Source: Candidatus Levybacteria bacterium RIFCSPHIGHO2_01_FULL_37_33 (lineage in GTDB: Bacteria > Patescibacteriota > Microgenomatia > Levybacterales > UBA12049). Taken from it: a DNA stretch of 36,325 nucleotides. Position 1 is the stretch's first letter. Every line of letters begins with the position of its first letter. Under the pieces are notes generated by a model. The model worked only from the letters and a program-made list of their open reading frames with translations, did not search any database and had not been told where the DNA came from. Made by a program: the position numbers and the translations under genes. Where the stretch lies: assembly GCA_001782085.1 (NCBI GenBank), contig MFNM01000042.1:1-36325 (forward strand). Reading direction: 5' to 3'. Positions 27,277 through 36,325 of the stretch are shown piece by piece.

Positions 27277-28120
27277 AAAATCAAAAATCAAAAATCAAAA
27301 ATCAAAAGTTGTAAAAACCAAGGCCATCCAAACTGCCGTAAGGAGAACCGTAGCCAAACCGGTTATTAAAAAGAGTTCAGCAGTAAAACCCAAGACGGTT
27401 AAGTCAGCTCCTATTAAATCGAGGCCTGCGGGACTTATGGCGAATGTTTACAATATGCAGGGAAGAGTAGTGTCTAAAGTTGATTTACCAAAAGAAGTTT
27501 TTGGCGCAAAAGTAAACGATAATCTTATGGCACAAGCTGTAAGAGTTTATCTTGCAAACCAAAGAATGGGGACTGCCTCAACAAAAACCCGAGGGGAAAT
27601 AACAGGTTCTACGAAAAAAATTTGGAGACAAAAAGGAACGGGAAGAGCAAGGCATGGTTCCAGAAAAGCTCCGATTTTCGTTGGAGGAGGAGTTGCTTTT
27701 GGACCGCGTACGCGAGATTATTCTTTGAAGATGCCAAAGAAAATGAAAAAGGCCGCTCTTTTTTCGGCCCTTTCTCTTAAAAAGAATAACGGAGAAATAA
27801 AAGTTGTAACAGGGCTTGAAAAACTTTTGCCAAAAACAAAATTTATGGCACAGGTTGTAAAAAAACTCGGATTTGATTCAAAAAAAATAAATGTTCTCTT
27901 GGTAACTCCCGATAAAGAAAAAAACGGATCTGAAAACATTTTTAGAGCCGGAAGAAATATCGAAGGACTGAAGATTCTAAATGCAGATGTACTAAATACA
28001 TACGAAGTTTTAGATAACAGCTCAATTCTTTTTATGAAAGATGCAGTGGAGGCAGTTAAAAAACATTTTATTAAGGGAGGCGCCGCCCATAGGGCTCTGC
28101 CCGGCGGGAAAACAGTATGA
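27266..28120 (+). CDS. rplD: 50S ribosomal protein L4 with basic N-terminal extension
   Basis: TRGEITGSTKKIWRQKGTGRARHGSRKAPIFVGGGVAFGPRTRDYS; start ATG 27266. Confidence 0.96.
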   Translation: MPSKKSKIKNQKSKVVKTKAIQTAVRRTVAKPVIKKSSAVKPKTVKSAPIKSRPAGLMANVYNMQGRVVSKVDLPKEVFGAKVNDNLMAQAVRVYLANQRMGTASTKTRGEITGSTKKIWRQKGTGRARHGSRKAPIFVGGGVAFGPRTRDYSLKMPKKMKKAALFSALSLKKNNGEIKVVTGLEKLLPKTKFMAQVVKKLGFDSKKINVLLVTPDKEKNGSENIFRAGRNIEGLKILNADVLNTYEVLDNSSILFMKDAVEAVKKHFIKGGAAHRALPGGKTV

Positions 28121-28419
28121 ACGCAGATGTTATAATATCTCCTCTTATTTCGGAGAAGTCAATGAATGATGTAAATCTTGGGAAATTTACTTTTAAGGTT
28201 TTTAAAAAGGCGGATAAAAATCAAATTAAAAAAGAAGTCGAGAATAAATTTAAGGTTAATGTTTTATCCATTGCAACCGCAACGGTTAAAGGAAAAAAGA
28301 GGAGAGTCGGTGCAAAAAGAACAGAAGTCGCTTTGTCTTCCTGGAAAAAAGCGATCGTCAAACTCAAGACAGGACAAAAAATTGACCTGTTCGACGTTGC
28401 TGTAGCACAAAAGAGTTAA
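28117..28419 (+). CDS. rplW: 50S ribosomal protein L23
   Basis: IISPLISEKSMNDVNLGKFTFKVFKKADKNQIKKEVENKFKVNVLSIATATVKGKKRR. Confidence 0.95.
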   Translation: MNADVIISPLISEKSMNDVNLGKFTFKVFKKADKNQIKKEVENKFKVNVLSIATATVKGKKRRVGAKRTEVALSSWKKAIVKLKTGQKIDLFDVAVAQKS

Positions 28420-28421
28420 TT

Positions 28422-29162
28422 ATGAGAAAACTTAAAACTATAAAAAAGAAACAGTCAGGGCGCGATGTTTCAGGACGCGTTTCTGTCCGGCATCAGGGAG
28501 GAGAGCACAAGAGGTTTTTGCGCGCAATCGATTTTAGAAGAGATAAAAAAAACATTACGGGCAAAGTCGTTGGGATTGAATATGACCCAAACAGAACCAG
28601 CGATATTGCATTAATACAATATGATGACGGAGAAAAAAGATATATTTTGGCTCCGGAAGGTCTAAAGTTAAACGACATTGTTATCTCGGGAGCCCAAGCA
28701 GATCTTAAAGTTGGTAATGCAATGCCGCTTTCCCAGATTCCGATTGGAACATTTGTTCACAATATAGAAATTACGCCAGGGCGAGGAGGACAAATGGCAA
28801 GATCTGCGGGGACTTCTGCGGCGATTGCAGCTCATGAGGATGGGTATGTTCATTTAAGGCTTCCATCAAAGGAAGTTCGAAAAGTAAGAAGTTCTGGCTT
28901 TGCAACGATAGGAAATTTGGGAAATATTGATTGGAAAAACGAAGTTATCGGAAGTGCCGGGCGAAAAAGACACATGGGAATTCGCCCGACCGTTAGAGGA
29001 GTTGCGCAAAACCCAAGATCGCATCCTCACGGAGGAGGAGAAGGACGAACGGGAATAGGAATGCCGGGGCCAAAAACTTATAGAGGAAGGTCGGCTGTTG
29101 GAAAAACAAGAAGAAAAAATAAATATTCAAACAAATGCATTCTGCAAAGGAGGAAGAAATAA
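28422..29162 (+). CDS. rplB: 50S ribosomal protein L2, N-terminally short
   Basis: [61 protein letters not shown]. Confidence 0.97.
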   Translation: MRKLKTIKKKQSGRDVSGRVSVRHQGGEHKRFLRAIDFRRDKKNITGKVVGIEYDPNRTSDIALIQYDDGEKRYILAPEGLKLNDIVISGAQADLKVGNAMPLSQIPIGTFVHNIEITPGRGGQMARSAGTSAAIAAHEDGYVHLRLPSKEVRKVRSSGFATIGNLGNIDWKNEVIGSAGRKRHMGIRPTVRGVAQNPRSHPHGGGEGRTGIGMPGPKTYRGRSAVGKTRRKNKYSNKCILQRRKK

Positions 29163-29163
29163 T

Positions 29164-29448
29164 ATGGCAAGGTCGAGTAAGAAAGGGCCGTTTATCGACC
29201 CTAAGTTATTAAAAAAAGTAATGGCGCAAAAACAAAGAGGTGAGAAGACTGCTATAAAAACATGGTCGCGAGCGACTCAAATTCCGCCTGAGTTTATAGG
29301 ACATACTTTTGCTGTTCATAACGGAAAAAATTTTATAAATGTTTTTATCGTTGAGGGAATGGTTGGGTATAGGCTCGGAGAATTTGCGCCGACTCGAACA
29401 TTTAGAAGTCATGGAAGAGTCGTGGCAAGAGAAATTTCTAAAACTTAA
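29164..29448 (+). CDS. rpsS: 30S ribosomal protein S19
   Basis: [43 protein letters not shown]. Confidence 0.97.
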   Translation: MARSSKKGPFIDPKLLKKVMAQKQRGEKTAIKTWSRATQIPPEFIGHTFAVHNGKNFINVFIVEGMVGYRLGEFAPTRTFRSHGRVVAREISKT

Positions 29449-29517
29449 TGGCTAGTTAGTTCATGGTTCATAGTAGAGAATACTAATAACTACGAACTAA
29501 TCACCAATAACTAAAGT

Positions 29518-29919
29518 ATGGAATATACAGCAGTTGCAAAATCAGTAAGAATGGGGCCAAGAAAAGTGAGACTGGTTGCGGATTCTATCCGCAAAATAGG
29601 CTCAATAGATAAATCGCTTAATGCTCTTTCTATTCTTAAAAAAAGAGCAGCAAATCCAATTGAGAAGACTTTAAAAAGCGCGCTGTCTAATGCAATAAAT
29701 AGAGGTGCTAAGAAAGAAGATCTTTTTATAAAAAGTATAGAAGTTATGGAAGGGCCTGCTCTTAAAAGAGTCCGACCATCTACAAGAGGGAGACAGCACC
29801 CATATAAAAAGAGAAGCAGTCACATAAGAGTTGTCCTTTCGGACAACGAAAATCAAAAATCAAAAATCAAAAATCAAAAATCTGGGACGAAAGGAAAGGT
29901 TTATGGGACAAAAAATTAA
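29518..29919 (+). CDS. rplV: 50S ribosomal protein L22 with low-complexity tail
   Basis: AVAKSVRMGPRKVRLVADSIR..GPALKRVRPSTRGRQHPYKKRSSHIRVVLSD; overlaps rpsC. Confidence 0.96.
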   Translation: MEYTAVAKSVRMGPRKVRLVADSIRKIGSIDKSLNALSILKKRAANPIEKTLKSALSNAINRGAKKEDLFIKSIEVMEGPALKRVRPSTRGRQHPYKKRSSHIRVVLSDNENQKSKIKNQKSGTKGKVYGTKN

Positions 29920-30550
29920 TCCAAAGCTTTTAAGATTAGGACCGGTTTACAACTGGAGCAGTCGCTGGTTCGACGATAAGAGATACAAAGAAACTGTGCT
30001 TGAAGATTACAAACTTAGGGGAGCTCTTATGAAAAAACTTGAGGCATCCGGAATTTCCAATATCGAGATAGAAAGATCAATTAATAGCATTAAGCTTACT
30101 GTTTATGTCTTGCGACCCGGTATGGTAATTGGGCGGGCAGGAACGGGAATGGAAGATTTAAGAAAGTTCTTGCTGTCTATTCTTCCGGGCAAGCAAGGCG
30201 GAAAAAATGCTGCAAAGCTCGATATTAGAATTGAGCCGGTTAAGGAGCCAAATCTTGATGCATATTTAGTTGCAAAAAGTATATCCGACCAGCTTTTAAA
30301 AAGATTTCCTCACAGAAGAGTTATGAGTCAGTCGATTGGGAGAGTAATGGGGGCGGGAGCCAAGGGAGCAAGAATAGTTCTCTCAGGAAGAATCGGAGGA
30401 GCCGAGATTGGAAGACGTGAAAAACTTCAGCAGGGAAAAGTTCCTCTTTCTACCATAAGAGAAAATATAGAGTTTGCAAGTGTTCCCGCTTTAACTAAAA
30501 AGGGGTATATTGGAATAAAAGTATGGATAAACAAACCCGAGGGGAAATAA
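29903..30550 (+). CDS. rpsC: 30S ribosomal protein S3
   Basis: MGQKINPKLLRLG..VLRPGMVIGRAGTGMEDLRK..GRIGGAEIGRREKLQQGKVPLSTIRENIEFA. Confidence 0.97.
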   Translation: MGQKINPKLLRLGPVYNWSSRWFDDKRYKETVLEDYKLRGALMKKLEASGISNIEIERSINSIKLTVYVLRPGMVIGRAGTGMEDLRKFLLSILPGKQGGKNAAKLDIRIEPVKEPNLDAYLVAKSISDQLLKRFPHRRVMSQSIGRVMGAGAKGARIVLSGRIGGAEIGRREKLQQGKVPLSTIRENIEFASVPALTKKGYIGIKVWINKPEGK

Positions 30551-30622
30551 AAATGAAAAAATAAAAAAATAAAAAAGATTTTATATTTTATATTTTAGTT
30601 TTTAATTTGAGCGGAGTGAACG

Positions 30623-31039
30623 ATGTTAGTTCCAAAAAGAGCAAAATACAGAAAACAGCAAAGAGGAAAAATGAAAGGAAATGCGACTTCGGGAAATAAA
30701 CTTTCCTTCGGCGAGTTTGGTCTTTTATCACTGGGAACTGCCTGGATTACCTCAAGACAAATTGAGGCGGCAAGACGTGCAATTACCCATTCTATTCAAA
30801 GGGGAGGGAGAGTCTGGATTAGAATTTTTCCGGATAAGCCTGTTACAAAAAAACCGGCAGAAACAAGAATGGGTGGAGGAAAAGGGGATGTTTATGAATT
30901 CGTAGCTCCGGTTAGACCTGGAAGAATGCTTTTTGAAATGGGCGGAGTTTCCAAAGACGCGGCTCATGAAGCACTTCGTCTTGCATCGCATAAATTACCT
31001 ATGAAGACATTAATTGTTGATAAGGAGGAAAGGCAGTGA
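30623..31039 (+). CDS. rplP: 50S ribosomal protein L16
   Basis: [48 protein letters not shown]. Confidence 0.97.
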   Translation: MLVPKRAKYRKQQRGKMKGNATSGNKLSFGEFGLLSLGTAWITSRQIEAARRAITHSIQRGGRVWIRIFPDKPVTKKPAETRMGGGKGDVYEFVAPVRPGRMLFEMGGVSKDAAHEALRLASHKLPMKTLIVDKEERQ

Positions 31040-31275
31040 AAACAAAAAATAAAAAAGAATTATTTACAAAAACAATAGACGAGCTTAGAAAAGTACTTTC
31101 AGAAAAAAGAGATGAGCTATTTTCTGCAAGACAAGATTTGGCACAAAATAAGCTTAAAAATGTGAAATCTATATTTTGGAAAAGAAAAGAAATCGCTCAA
31201 ATCTTAACCGCAATAAGAGAGAAGGATTTGTCTATGGAAAAGGAGGAATTAATAGAAAATGCAAAAAACGCTTGA
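31036..31275 (+). CDS. rpmC: 50S ribosomal protein L29
   Basis: Position between rplP and rps[49 protein letters not shown]. Confidence 0.92.
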   Translation: MKTKNKKELFTKTIDELRKVLSEKRDELFSARQDLAQNKLKNVKSIFWKRKEIAQILTAIREKDLSMEKEELIENAKNA

Positions 31276-31492
31276 AGGTAAGGTAGTATCGGCTAAAATG
31301 CAAAATACTGCCGTAGTAGAGGTTTTCAGAAGAAAACCTCACCCGCTTTATAAAAAACTTCTTAAAAGAAGTAAGAGATATAAAGTGGAAACCGGAGGAC
31401 TATCGGTTAGCGTGGGAGATAAAGTAAAGATTATAGAAACAAGGCCTACATCAAAAGGTAAGTATTTTAAAATAATGGAGGTTGTTAAATAA
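31259..31492 (+). CDS. rpsQ: 30S ribosomal protein S17
   Basis: [58 protein letters not shown]. Confidence 0.95.
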   Translation: MQKTLEGKVVSAKMQNTAVVEVFRRKPHPLYKKLLKRSKRYKVETGGLSVSVGDKVKIIETRPTSKGKYFKIMEVVK

Positions 31493-31866
31493 TGATTCAA
31501 CACAGAAGTATTTTAAGATCAGCAGATAATTCGGGCGCAAAATCTCTTATGGTTATTCAAATTTATGGAGGATCAAAGAGAAATTTCGGGTTTTTAGGAG
31601 ATGTTCTAAATTGCGTAGTTAAAGAGGCTTCATTCTCAGGGCAAGTAAAGGCCAAAGAAATGGTAAAAGTTGTATTGGTAAGAGCCCGAAAAGAACATAA
31701 AAGAAAAGACGGTTCTTATGTAAGATTCTCGGAAAATGCAGGAGTTGTCATTGATAATATGAAAGATAAAAATCCAAGAGCAACTAGGATTTTCGGTCCT
31801 GTTGCACGGGAGGTAAAAGACAGAGGATTTGCAAAAATTGCCAGTATGGCTATAGAAGTGGTATAA
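31492..31866 (+). CDS. rplN: 50S ribosomal protein L14
   Basis: MIQHRSILRSADNSGAKSLMVIQIYGGSKR..GVVIDNMKDKNPRATRIFGPVARE. Confidence 0.97.
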   Translation: MIQHRSILRSADNSGAKSLMVIQIYGGSKRNFGFLGDVLNCVVKEASFSGQVKAKEMVKVVLVRARKEHKRKDGSYVRFSENAGVVIDNMKDKNPRATRIFGPVAREVKDRGFAKIASMAIEVV

Positions 31867-31897
31867 CCCTTCGGCAAATGCTCAGGGTAATAAGCAT

Positions 31898-32203
31898 ATG
31901 AAATTAAAAAAGGGAGACGAAATAAAAGTTGTCAGAGGAAAAGATAAGGGGAAAACAGGAAAAATAGAAAAAGTTTTTCCAAGGGTAGATAAAGTTATTA
32001 TTCCAAATGTCAACTTATACAAGAGACATTTAAAAGCAAGGTCTCAAAGTCAGCCGTCTGAAATAATAACTTTAACAAAACCTTTACCGGTTTCAAATGT
32101 CAAACTCATCTGTCCTAAGTGTCATCTTCCAACAAGAGTAGGCTATAAGATTGATGACAGCAAAAAAACAAGAATTTGTAAAAAGTGCAAACAGGAGATA
32201 TAA
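31898..32203 (+). CDS. rplX: 50S ribosomal protein L24
   Basis: LKKGDEIKVVRGKDKGKTGKIEKVFPRVDKVIIPNVNLYKRHLKA. Confidence 0.95.
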   Translation: MKLKKGDEIKVVRGKDKGKTGKIEKVFPRVDKVIIPNVNLYKRHLKARSQSQPSEIITLTKPLPVSNVKLICPKCHLPTRVGYKIDDSKKTRICKKCKQEI

Positions 32204-32270
32204 ATCCAGCACCTTTTTTAAGAGTGTTGGATTATGTAGGAAATTAATAAAACATTGAAAGGTGCTGGAT
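32204..32270 (+). promoter_or_regulatory. Structured rplX-rplE intergenic element with two alternative hairpins
   Basis: ATCCAGCACCTTT (32204-32216) is a perfect inverted repeat of AAAGGTGCTGGAT (32258-32270); ATCCAGCAC can alternatively pair with GTGTTGGAT (32224-32232). Confidence 0.7.
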
Positions 32271-32274
32271 AAAT

Positions 32275-32823
32275 ATGGCAGATTTAAGAAAAAAAATAAA
32301 AGAAGAAATTACACCAAAATTGCAGAAAGAGTTAGGAATTAAAAGTCCTATGGCTGTTCCTAATATTTTAAAGATTGTTATAAATGCCGGGGTTAAGAAT
32401 GCAACAGTTGATAAGAAAAACTTAGAGATTGTTCTTTCGGCACTGGCGGCTGTTACAGGACAGAAGCCAAAAGTTACGGCCGCAAAAAAATCTATTGCAG
32501 CTTTTAAGCTTCGGGAAGGAGATAAAATCGGGCTCGTTGTAACTTTAAGAGGTAAAAGAATGTTTGATTTTTTTGAGAAGCTTGTAAATGTAATATTGCC
32601 AAGACTTAGAGACTTTCATGGAATAAGGAAGGAGAGTTTTGATAAATCGGGTAATTATACTCTTGGATTTGCGGAGTTAAGTATTTTTCCTGAGATAGAC
32701 GTTGGTAAAATGGATGCTGTCTTAATTGGGCAAGGACTTGAAATAAGTATTGTAACAAACGCAAAAGATAAGGAGACAGGATTTACGCTGCTGTCGGCTT
32801 TGGGAATGCCGTTTAAGAAATAA
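32275..32823 (+). CDS. rplE: 50S ribosomal protein L5
   Basis: [62 protein letters not shown]. Confidence 0.97.
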   Translation: MADLRKKIKEEITPKLQKELGIKSPMAVPNILKIVINAGVKNATVDKKNLEIVLSALAAVTGQKPKVTAAKKSIAAFKLREGDKIGLVVTLRGKRMFDFFEKLVNVILPRLRDFHGIRKESFDKSGNYTLGFAELSIFPEIDVGKMDAVLIGQGLEISIVTNAKDKETGFTLLSALGMPFKK

Positions 32824-32825
32824 AT

Positions 32826-33011
32826 ATGGCAAAAGTATCAAGCATAGTAAAATTTAAGAAGAAACAGAAGTTTACAACAAGAGCAAGAAACAGATGCAGT
32901 ATCTGCGGAAGAGCAAGAGCTTATATGAGACGCTTTGGTCTATGCCGTATTTGCTTTAGAGAGAGAGCAGTAAAGGGAGAACTTCCGGGCGTTCTTAAAG
33001 CAACTTGGTAA
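32826..33011 (+). CDS. rpsZ: 30S ribosomal protein S14 type Z (zinc-binding)
   Basis: 61 aa with [24 protein letters not shown]. Confidence 0.97.
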   Translation: MAKVSSIVKFKKKQKFTTRARNRCSICGRARAYMRRFGLCRICFRERAVKGELPGVLKATW

Positions 33012-33015
33012 AAAT

Positions 33016-33408
33016 ATGAATCATACAGTATCCGATTTTATTATTAGAATAAAAAACGCGGCCAGAGCAAGAAGAAGAGAGATTCTTGCTCCGTATACTC
33101 GTATAACCTGCGAAATTGCAAAAGTTTTGGAAAAAGAAGGATTTTTAGAAGAAGTTAAAGAACAGACTGTTGATAAAAAGAAAATGCTGAGCCTTAAAAT
33201 AAGATACAAAAACAGAATCCCGGTTTTAACAGATGTTAAGGTTATATCAAAACCTTCTATTAGGGTATATACGCCGTCGAAAAATATAAATGCAAGCCAA
33301 AGAAAAGGAATGTTCATTTTTGTTCTCTCGACAAGCAAGGGCATTCTAACAGGACATGAAGCCGAAAAAAAGAATCTGGGGGGAGAGGTTTTATTTAAAG
33401 TTTGGTAA
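33016..33408 (+). CDS. rpsH: 30S ribosomal protein S8
   Basis: VSDFIIRIKNAARARRREILAPYTRI..ISKPSIRVYTPSKNI..FVLSTSKGILTGHEAEKKNLGGEVLFKVW. Confidence 0.96.
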   Translation: MNHTVSDFIIRIKNAARARRREILAPYTRITCEIAKVLEKEGFLEEVKEQTVDKKKMLSLKIRYKNRIPVLTDVKVISKPSIRVYTPSKNINASQRKGMFIFVLSTSKGILTGHEAEKKNLGGEVLFKVW

Positions 33409-33413
33409 AAAAT

Positions 33414-33968
33414 ATGTCTAAGATAGGAAAAAAACCAATTGATATTAAAGAAGGAGTAACTGTTTTTATAGACGCAGGAGAGGCTAAGGTTAATGGGCCA
33501 AAAGGAATGTTAACTTTTAAAATTCCCAATGCGGTTGAAGTGAAAATTTCGGGTGGGAAAGTAGAGCTTGCTCAGAAAAATCAAGAAGCAAATAACTCAA
33601 GAGAGTTGCTTGGTTTAACAAGATCAATAATTTCAAATATGATTGACGGAGTTTCGTTGGGATTTGAAAAAAAATTAGAACTCTCAGGAGTAGGATACAG
33701 AGCCCAAACATCGGGCGAAGATTTAACGCTTCATCTTGGTTTTTCCCACCCCGTTATAGTTAAGCCGCAGGAAGGTATAAAATTTCAAGTTGCGGATAAT
33801 TCTATTATTATTTCCGGAATCGATAAGGCACTAGTTGGAAATACTGCGGCAAAAATTAGAGCCATCAGGCCGCCTGAACCATACAAGGGAAAGGGTATTA
33901 AATATCAGGGGGAAGTTATAAGGAGAAAGGCAGGAAAGGCGGCAAAGGCAGTAGGAGGAGTAAAATAA
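33414..33968 (+). CDS. rplF: 50S ribosomal protein L6
   Basis: MSKIGKKPIDIKEGV..LSGVGYRAQTSGEDLTLHLGFSHPV..IRPPEPYKGKGIKYQGE; ATG 33414. Confidence 0.97.
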   Translation: MSKIGKKPIDIKEGVTVFIDAGEAKVNGPKGMLTFKIPNAVEVKISGGKVELAQKNQEANNSRELLGLTRSIISNMIDGVSLGFEKKLELSGVGYRAQTSGEDLTLHLGFSHPVIVKPQEGIKFQVADNSIIISGIDKALVGNTAAKIRAIRPPEPYKGKGIKYQGEVIRRKAGKAAKAVGGVK

Positions 33969-34315
33969 TGAATAAAATTGGTAGAGAAATTAAAAGAAAA
34001 ATAAGGGTAAGGTCAAAAGTAAAAGGCACTTGCGCGCGACCAAGGCTTTCCGTTCATAGATCAAATAAATTTATATATGCGCAACTTATCGATGATGATA
34101 AGGCAGAGACTATCCTGGGAGTATCGGAAAAGAATTTGGGAAAAGAAATAAAAGGAAAAAAATCCGATAAGGCAAGAGAGCTAGGTCTTCTTTTAGCAAA
34201 GCTGGCAATTTCCAAGAAAATAAATACGGCAGTTTTCGATAGAGGAAGCTACGCATATCATGGAAGAATAAAACAAGTAGCGCAGGGTGCTCGAGAAGGA
34301 GGACTTAAATTTTAA
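33968..34315 (+). CDS. rplR: 50S ribosomal protein L18
   Basis: RPRLSVHRSNKFIYAQLIDDDK-like motif..AVFDRGSYAYHGRIKQVAQGAREGGLKF. Confidence 0.96.
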   Translation: MNKIGREIKRKIRVRSKVKGTCARPRLSVHRSNKFIYAQLIDDDKAETILGVSEKNLGKEIKGKKSDKARELGLLLAKLAISKKINTAVFDRGSYAYHGRIKQVAQGAREGGLKF

Positions 34316-34806
34316 TGGCAGACTTTAAAATAAAGATAGGAGAGCAAAAAACAGATAGTAATTTTGAGGAGAAAATTATCCAGGTAAACAGAGTCTCCAA
34401 AAAAACAAAGGGCGGAAACAAGATTGGCTTTTCGGTTCTCATGGTTGTCGGAGATAAAAAAGGAAAAGTCGGAGTCGGTCTTGGTAAAGCTCCGGATGTT
34501 TCCCTGGCAATTAAAAAGGGATTGTCTATCGCTAAAAAACATTTAATAGAAGTCCCAATTATTAAAGGAACGATTCCTTTTAGAATAGATATTAAATCCG
34601 GAGCTGCTAAGATTTTATTAAAACCTGCCCCTGTCGGTTCAGGAGTTATCGCAGGTGGTGCTGTTAGAAGTGTTGTTACAGCAGCAGGAATAGAAAATAT
34701 CTCATCTAAAGTTTTGGGAACGAAAAATCAAGCAAGTAATGTTTACGCAACTATAGAGGCGCTTATTAGACTCTCGCAAAGATATAAGAAATTAAAGGAG
34801 AGATAA
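34315..34806 (+). CDS. rpsE: 30S ribosomal protein S5
   Basis: KIIQVNRVSKKTKGGNKIGFSVLMVVGDKKGKVGVGLGKAPDV..GSGVIAGGAVRSVVTAAGI. Confidence 0.97.
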   Translation: MADFKIKIGEQKTDSNFEEKIIQVNRVSKKTKGGNKIGFSVLMVVGDKKGKVGVGLGKAPDVSLAIKKGLSIAKKHLIEVPIIKGTIPFRIDIKSGAAKILLKPAPVGSGVIAGGAVRSVVTAAGIENISSKVLGTKNQASNVYATIEALIRLSQRYKKLKER

Positions 34807-34807
34807 A

Positions 34808-35245
34808 ATGGCTTTAGATAAACTTAAAAAAATTAAAAAACCCTCGAAAAAGAGACTCGGCCAGGGGCATGGTTCAGGTCGTGGAAAAACAGCTGGGAGA
34901 GGAACTAAGGGACAAAAGGCAAGAGGGAAAATATCTCTTTCTTTTGAAGGAGGAGCACTGCCTCTCATAAAAAGACTTCCTTTCAGACGCGGCAAGGGAA
35001 AGAATAAAGTTTTTAAGAAAAAACCTTTGGTTGTAAATATTAAGGTTCTAAATTTACTTAAAAAAGATAGTATAGTTGATATTGAGACTTTAATTAAAAA
35101 TAGAATTGTGGATGAAAAAGATGCTAAGATGTATGGAGTAAAAATTTTGGGCGAAGGAGATTTAAAAATACCCTTAACTATTAAGCTTCCAATTTCAAAA
35201 GGAGCAGGAAGCAAAATTAAAAAAGCAGGCGGCAAGGTAGAATAG
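34808..35245 (+). CDS. rplO: 50S ribosomal protein L15
   Basis: [46 protein letters not shown]. Confidence 0.96.
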   Translation: MALDKLKKIKKPSKKRLGQGHGSGRGKTAGRGTKGQKARGKISLSFEGGALPLIKRLPFRRGKGKNKVFKKKPLVVNIKVLNLLKKDSIVDIETLIKNRIVDEKDAKMYGVKILGEGDLKIPLTIKLPISKGAGSKIKKAGGKVE

Positions 35246-35246
35246 A

Positions 35247-36325
35247 ATGAAAAATCTTTTATCGATTTTCAGAAACAGTTTTAAAACACCCGATGTCAGA
35301 TCGAAAATTTTATTTACGGCAGCAATTTTCGTAGTCTTTAGAATTTTTGCCCATATTCCGGTTCCCGGCGTAAATGTCGTCCAGCTTAAAGCTCTTTTTG
35401 CCCAGAATCAATTTTTAGGACTCTTGGATATTTTTTCAGGAGGAACCCTTGCGAATTTTTCTGTTATGGCTCTGGGTCTTAATCCCTACATTAATGCTTC
35501 TATTATTCTTCAGCTGTTGACGATGGTTTTCCCCAAGCTTGAAGAGTTGTCAAAAGAAGGAGAGACAGGGAGACAGAAAATTAATCAGTATACTAGAATG
35601 CTAACGGTTCCTCTTGCGGTTCTTCAGTCTATTGGAATGTATGCCCTTTTAAGAAGTCAGTCGATTATAAATCTTCTTGCGCCAATTGAGCTTTTGGCTT
35701 TTATTACTACTGTTTCTGCGGGTACGATTCTTCTTATGTGGTTTGGAGAGCTTATAACCGAGAAGGGAATAGGAAATGGGATCTCTCTTCTTATTTTCGC
35801 AGGGATCGTAGGTGTGTTTCCCGTCTCCTTTGCACAAACAGTATCAACTATAAATGCTGAGAACATATCGAACATATTAGTTTTTGCGGTGATGGGAATA
35901 ATGGTAATTTCCTCGATAGTTATCATAAATGAAGCAACCCGGCAAATCACTGTTTATTATGCAAAAAGAGTTCGAGGAAATAAAATCTACGGCGGTCAAT
36001 CGACACATCTTCCACTGCGATTAAATCAGGCAGGAGTTATTCCTATCATTTTTGCAGTTTCTTTAGTTTTGATGCCTTCGCTTATTGCAAATTATTTATC
36101 TGCCTCTAGTAATGAAGCCCTTCGTAATGTGGCAACAACGTTTGCAGCTTGGTTTAATCCAACCGGATTTATTTACAACTTTTTGTATTTCTTCTTAGTT
36201 GTCGGATTTACATATTTTTACACCGCAGTTATCTTCAATCCTAAAAAAATTGCCGAGGAAATACAAAAATATGGCGGTTTTATACCGGGAATTAGGCCCG
36301 GTACCTCAACGGCAAATTTTTTAAA
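35247..36325 (+). CDS. secY: Preprotein translocase subunit SecY, truncated by window edge (absent from the ORF track)
   Basis: Open frame from ATG 35247: [43 protein letters not shown]...[31 protein letters not shown]...[21 protein letters not shown]... Confidence 0.96.
   Translation, partial: MKNLLSIFRNSFKTPDVRSKILFTAAIFVVFRIFAHIPVPGVNVVQLKALFAQNQFLGLLDIFSGGTLANFSVMALGLNPYINASIILQLLTMVFPKLEELSKEGETGRQKINQYTRMLTVPLAVLQSIGMYALLRSQSIINLLAPIELLAFITTVSAGTILLMWFGELITEKGIGNGISLLIFAGIVGVFPVSFAQTVSTINAENISNILVFAVMGIMVISSIVIINEATRQITVYYAKRVRGNKIYGGQSTHLPLRLNQAGVIPIIFAVSLVLMPSLIANYLSASSNEALRNVATTFAAWFNPTGFIYNFLYFFLVVGFTYFYTAVIFNPKKIAEEIQKYGGFIPGIRPGTSTANFL

Noticed and set aside
29455-29515. rpsS-rplV spacer with TTAGTTC ... 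GAACTAA inverted ends
   Set aside because: Short, imperfect and AT-rich; looks like decayed repeat sequence and cannot be separated from chance pairing by eye.
30551-30615. Very A/T-rich rpsC-rplP spacer as a regulatory element
   Set aside because: Low-complexity sequence only; no stable stem or motif could be supported.

Overview
The window looks like a chromosomal segment of a Patescibacteria/CPR (Microgenomates-like) bacterium; this placement is inferred from protein sequence character and gene content only. Left part: a short alanyl-tRNA synthetase, small CPR-type proteins, a membrane-anchored FKBP, and a restriction-modification locus (Vsr, C5-MTase, D12 adenine MTase, HNH nuclease) in which the adenine MTase and the nuclease each carry a single-base homopolymer frameshift. 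Middle: zinc-ribbon protein, exonuclease, Tag, truncated MsrB, YjbQ and Nth. Right part: rpoB-rpoC, rpsL-rpsG, a TrpR-family regulator, PepE, fusA, tuf, and the S10/spc cluster from rpsJ to a secY that runs off the window; rpmD (L30) is absent. Strongest candidates for something undescribed: (1) a TrpR-family regulator with a 26-32 bp palindrome at its own promoter, at its 3' side and in the nth/rpoB intergenic region; (2) a fossil rpsG 3' end downstream of that regulator, suggesting the regulator arrived as an insertion at the rpsG terminus; (3) terminator-like leader hairpins in front of rpoB, fusA, tuf and rplC, with the fusA and rplC leaders sharing a sequence/structure motif; (4) mutually exclusive hairpins before rplE, where the S8 regulatory site lies in E. 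coli; (5) recurrent -10 boxes 6-8 nt upstream of start codons, predicting leaderless mRNAs. No database search or folding program was run; all pairings were made by eye.
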